DNA from: a virus
Length of the DNA stretch: 21,312 bases
Virus record (IMG/VR): IMGVR_UViG_3300037010_001487
Location: 1-21,312 of that record
Reading direction: 5' to 3' (one strand)
The position numbers were made by a program, and so were the translations under genes. The notes under the pieces were generated by a model. The model made no database searches, was not told where the DNA came from, and was given only the letters and a program-made list of their open reading frames with translations. Position 1 is the first letter of the stretch. Each line of letters opens with the position of its first letter. Shown piece after piece: positions 19,783-21,312 of this stretch.

Positions 19783-19797
19783 CCCCGTTTCCACACG
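19749..19797. repeat. Two 14-bp direct repeats CCCGTTTCCACACG
   Basis: Exact copies at 19749-19762 and 19784-19797, starts 35 bases apart. The first lies in the 3' end of the Cys-rich gene, the second abuts the broken end of an HNH-nuclease remnant. They probably mark a recombination junction. Confidence 0.75.
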
Positions 19798-19807
19798 TTA
19801 ATCCGTC

Positions 19808-19966
19808 GAGCCGTTTGATGTGGTCGATCACGTAGTTCGGGCAGGCCCCACGCGGCTTCCCGGTTGACGGGCAGGGGTGCGCGTGCTTGAAAGCGCTGAT
19901 GGCCTTGTGGTCGCGGTGGTGCTTGGCTTCGGCGGTTTGGCACGCCAGGGCGACTATGGCTGCGAG
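19808..19966 (-). pseudogene. Fragment of a small HNH endonuclease gene
   Basis: The minus strand from 19966 reads LAAIVALACQTAEAKHHRDH, then AFKHAHPCPSTGKPRGACPN and YVIDHIKRL. This is the N-terminal two-thirds of small HNH nucleases (pattern FxxxxPCPxTGxxRGxCPGYxVDHIxPL). The expected C-terminal GG...NMQWxT part is missing: after DHIKRL the frame passes into the direct repeat at 19797. There is a stop just upstream of LAAI and no start codon, so the 5' end is also gone. The preserved piece includes a secretion-signal-like start. It is best read as a relic. Confidence 0.65.
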
Positions 19967-20011
19967 CTACCACATTTCATTACTGCCCGATCAGGGCGGT
20001 GCGCTTGAAGC

Positions 20012-20527
20012 TCATGGCTGAATTGCATGTTCGAGATCGAGCTTGGCAATCGCAGAGGTGAGCGAGTCCAGTAGTTGGTGCTGTCGATTGATGAAAAGGG
20101 CGTCTGACTCCGTCCCTTGAAATGTGCCCTGCAATGCAGCAACAAATGCCCCTTGTGCTGCAACGATGGCGTCTTTGACCTTTGGCGATTTGACCGAGGT
20201 GGCTGCTTTCTTTGCCAGCGTCAATGATTGGCCCTCAGCATCTGATGCGCATGCAGCGCTCTTTGCTCGGGCTCCTGCTTCTCGACCGTCTTTCGACATG
20301 TACTTTTGTCGTAGTTCAAGCGCTCTTGCAACGAATTTTTCTCGCCCGCTTTTGGATTCCATTGACGTTTCCCACGTTATCTGATCCGTTGCTGCAAGGA
20401 ATGCGCAATCGGCGAGAGATGCGCTGATGTGGGCTTTGTAGGCATCCATGTCAGACGTTTTTGGCGCTGCCTGAGCTGATGCCGTCTGCGTGCAGATTAC
20501 CAGCGCTGCAATGGCAAAAATTTTCAT
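20012..20527 (-). CDS. Secreted (periplasmic) protein next to the repressor, unknown function
   Basis: A 171-residue protein. Of two adjacent ATG codons, 20527 fits the AAGGGGG ribosome-binding site better. The start MKIFAIAALVICTQTASAQA is a clear cleavable signal peptide (cut after ASA-QA or QAA). The mature protein is helical and Ala/Lys-rich with two Cys (ADCAFLAATDQITWETSMES, KSAACASDAEGQSLTLAKKA), possibly joined by a disulphide. It lies downstream of the repressor in the same direction and before a terminator, so it is likely expressed in the lysogen, like the rex genes. A conversion or exclusion role is inference. Confidence 0.7.
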   Translation of the reverse strand: MKIFAIAALVICTQTASAQAAPKTSDMDAYKAHISASLADCAFLAATDQITWETSMESKSGREKFVARALELRQKYMSKDGREAGARAKSAACASDAEGQSLTLAKKAATSVKSPKVKDAIVAAQGAFVAALQGTFQGTESDALFINRQHQLLDSLTSAIAKLDLEHAIQP

Positions 20528-20638
20528 CATTCCCCCTTGCGCCTTTGGCGCTGTTGTCGTCAAAACAGGCCCCATGCCTGTCGAAAGTGAACCACCGGGC
20601 AAGAACTCCCCACCTTGAACAGGTTAGGCCGTTCGGTT

Positions 20639-20660
20639 GGTTGTGAACTACCGCACAACC
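20639..20660. other. 7-bp inverted repeat downstream of the repressor gene
   Basis: GGTTGTG (20639-20645) and CACAACC (20654-20660) are separated by 8 bases, within the 172-base gap between the secreted-protein gene and the repressor stop. No T-run follows on either strand, so it is not a convincing terminator; it could be a weak RNA hairpin in the leftward transcript. Nothing else stands out in this gap. Confidence 0.35.
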
Positions 20661-20699
20661 TGGGGTTGGTGGGTAGCCTGTAAATTTTGGCGGGGCGAC

Positions 20700-21074
20700 C
20701 TATGCGGCCTCCCGTTTGATTTCCAATCCAATCTGGGCGGCTGTGAGAATCATCGCCCCCTCGAGCAGCTTTCGATCTCCAGGCTCCATGGCGTGCACTG
20801 CATCAAAGTCCACCGTCTCGAACGGCCATCGGCGCACACCAAACAGGATTTCATCCGCGCTCACCTCAAGCGCCTTGCATAGGGCAGCAAGCTCCGGCGA
20901 TCTAACTGCGTTTTTGCCGGTTTCCCAGTGGCCTACGGTGCCTTTGCTCTTGCCAATTATTTTGGCCAATCCGAGCGTTGATAGGCCAGCCTTGTCGCGC
21001 GCAGCGGAAATCCGTTTGCCGCAATCCTTTTGGAACTGCAGTTCAGCCGCTGCTTTGATTTCTTTGTCGTTCAT
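20700..21074 (-). CDS. XRE-family phage repressor (CI-like)
   Basis: A 124-residue protein from ATG 21074. It has a classical helix-turn-helix: GKRISAARDKAGLSTLGLAK then IIGKSKGTVGHWETGKNAVR and SPELAALCKALEVSADEILF. The C-terminal part (AVHAMEPGDRKLLEGAMILT) is too short for a LexA-type autocleavage domain, so induction must work differently from lambda CI. It faces away from the Cro-like gene, and the intervening 80 bases hold PR and two operators. No Shine-Dalgarno sequence precedes the ATG, so translation may be leaderless or weak. It should bind the four 17-bp sites and hold PL and PR shut. Confidence 0.85.
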   Translation of the reverse strand: MNDKEIKAAAELQFQKDCGKRISAARDKAGLSTLGLAKIIGKSKGTVGHWETGKNAVRSPELAALCKALEVSADEILFGVRRWPFETVDFDAVHAMEPGDRKLLEGAMILTAAQIGLEIKREAA

Positions 21075-21106
21075 GGTTTGACGGTAGCCAAACCGAAAAA
21101 TCGAAC

Positions 21107-21147
21107 GTCTATCCGCGCTTGACGTTCGGCGTCTATCACGGATAGAC
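21107..21147. promoter_or_regulatory. Right operator pair (OR): two 17-bp palindromes, 24 bp apart
   Basis: GTCTATCCGCGCTTGAC (21107-21123) and the near-perfect palindrome GTCTATCACGGATAGAC (21131-21147, 7-bp arms). Starts are 24 bases apart, as in the left pair. The first site supplies the TTGAC of the PR -35 in its right half, mirroring the left pair where the -35 lies in the degenerate half of one site. Confidence 0.8.
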
Positions 21148-21148
21148 T
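21119..21148 (+). promoter_or_regulatory. PR promoter driving the Cro-like gene
   Basis: -35 TTGACG (21119-21124), 18-base spacer, -10 TAGACT (21143-21148), identical in hexamers and spacing to PL. The -10 ends six bases before ATG 21155, so transcription should begin at or next to the start codon and give a leaderless mRNA. Confidence 0.75.
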
Positions 21149-21154
21149 TAATGC

Positions 21155-21312
21155 ATGAGCGACCATATTGCATCTGAACGAGACGCCCTGCGCCTGGCTG
21201 CCGAGATCGTCGGCGGTCAGGCGGCGATTGCCGCTGTTTGTGGCTTCAGTGACCGGCGTCATGTCTGGCCCTGGTTCAACACGGGGCGTCGGGTGCCTAT
21301 CGAGCATTGCCC
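21155..21312 (+). CDS. Cro/YdaS-like DNA-binding protein (3' truncated by window)
   Basis: The frame from ATG 21155 stays open to the end of the window, 52 codons. It reads MSDHIASERDALRLAAEIVG, then GQAAIAAVCGFSDRRHVWPW and FNTGRRVPIEHCP. The pattern GGQAALAxxCG-x6-HVWxW-x4-RVPxEHCP is typical of the YdaS/Cro family of small helix-turn-helix proteins that oppose the phage repressor. It is divergent from the repressor gene and directly downstream of PR. There is no ribosome-binding site and no room for one. Confidence 0.82.
   Translation, partial: MSDHIASERDALRLAAEIVGGQAAIAAVCGFSDRRHVWPWFNTGRRVPIEHC

Noticed and set aside
21075-21094. Third right operator, inverted repeat GGTTTG-N8-CAAACC next to the repressor start
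   Set aside because: Its arms do not match the GTCTAYC/GRTAGAC consensus and its distance from the other sites is not 24 bp. It might be another regulator's site, but nothing supports that.

Overview
The window is one end-to-end stretch of a temperate, lambda-like siphophage genome. The GC-rich, alanine-rich coding, the RdgC homologue (a family of beta- and gammaproteobacteria) and the small accessory genes point to a host in the Betaproteobacteria, probably Burkholderiales/Comamonadaceae. The host assignment is inference.

Layout: (1) 1-3756, plus strand, end of the late operon: the C-terminus of a J-type tail-tip protein, two tail-associated proteins of unknown function, a small lipoprotein, then a lysis cassette (holin, second membrane protein, GH19 endolysin, Rz, and Rz1 embedded in another frame of Rz). 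(2) 3728-4216, attachment region: a 3' tRNA fragment of serine type flanked by five copies of TGCGGGAG (candidate integrase arm sites), plus a leftward terminator. (3) 4217-18920, minus strand: a tightly packed early operon of about 14.7 kb with many ATGA/GTGA/TGATG overlaps. From promoter to terminator it encodes a small lipoprotein, a 29-aa peptide, a pentapeptide-repeat protein, small proteins (one only 30 aa), a recombination module (PD-(D/E)XK nuclease with FeS-type cysteines, RecT, SMC-like ATPase), an IS110-domain protein, an RdgC-FtsK-gamma fusion, an HD phosphohydrolase, a C5 DNA methyltransferase, two C-type-lectin-like/DUF1566-like proteins, a large-serine-recombinase fragment without catalytic domain, a DUF4224 excisionase-like protein and a tyrosine integrase. 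(4) 18960-21312, immunity region: PL, a terminator, two plus-strand genes, a broken HNH gene, a secreted protein, an XRE repressor, PR and the start of a Cro/YdaS-like gene.

Highlights. The two DUF1566-like genes end in 30 aligned codons that differ almost only at first and second positions of codons ending in C, next to an otherwise identical block. This is the signature left when a diversity-generating retroelement (DGR) writes over AAC codons. Directly downstream is a roughly 40-residue remnant that resembles the N-terminus of a reverse transcriptase. No template repeat is visible, so the system looks decayed or supplied in trans. PL and PR, 2.1 kb apart, share the design TTGACG-N18-TAGACT, each overlapped by two 17-bp operators exactly 24 bp apart. 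PR places its start point at the ATG, so the Cro-like mRNA is probably leaderless.

Tail and lysis genes are directly joined to attP and int. That is the order of a free or circular phage genome, or of tandem prophages, not of a single integrated prophage.
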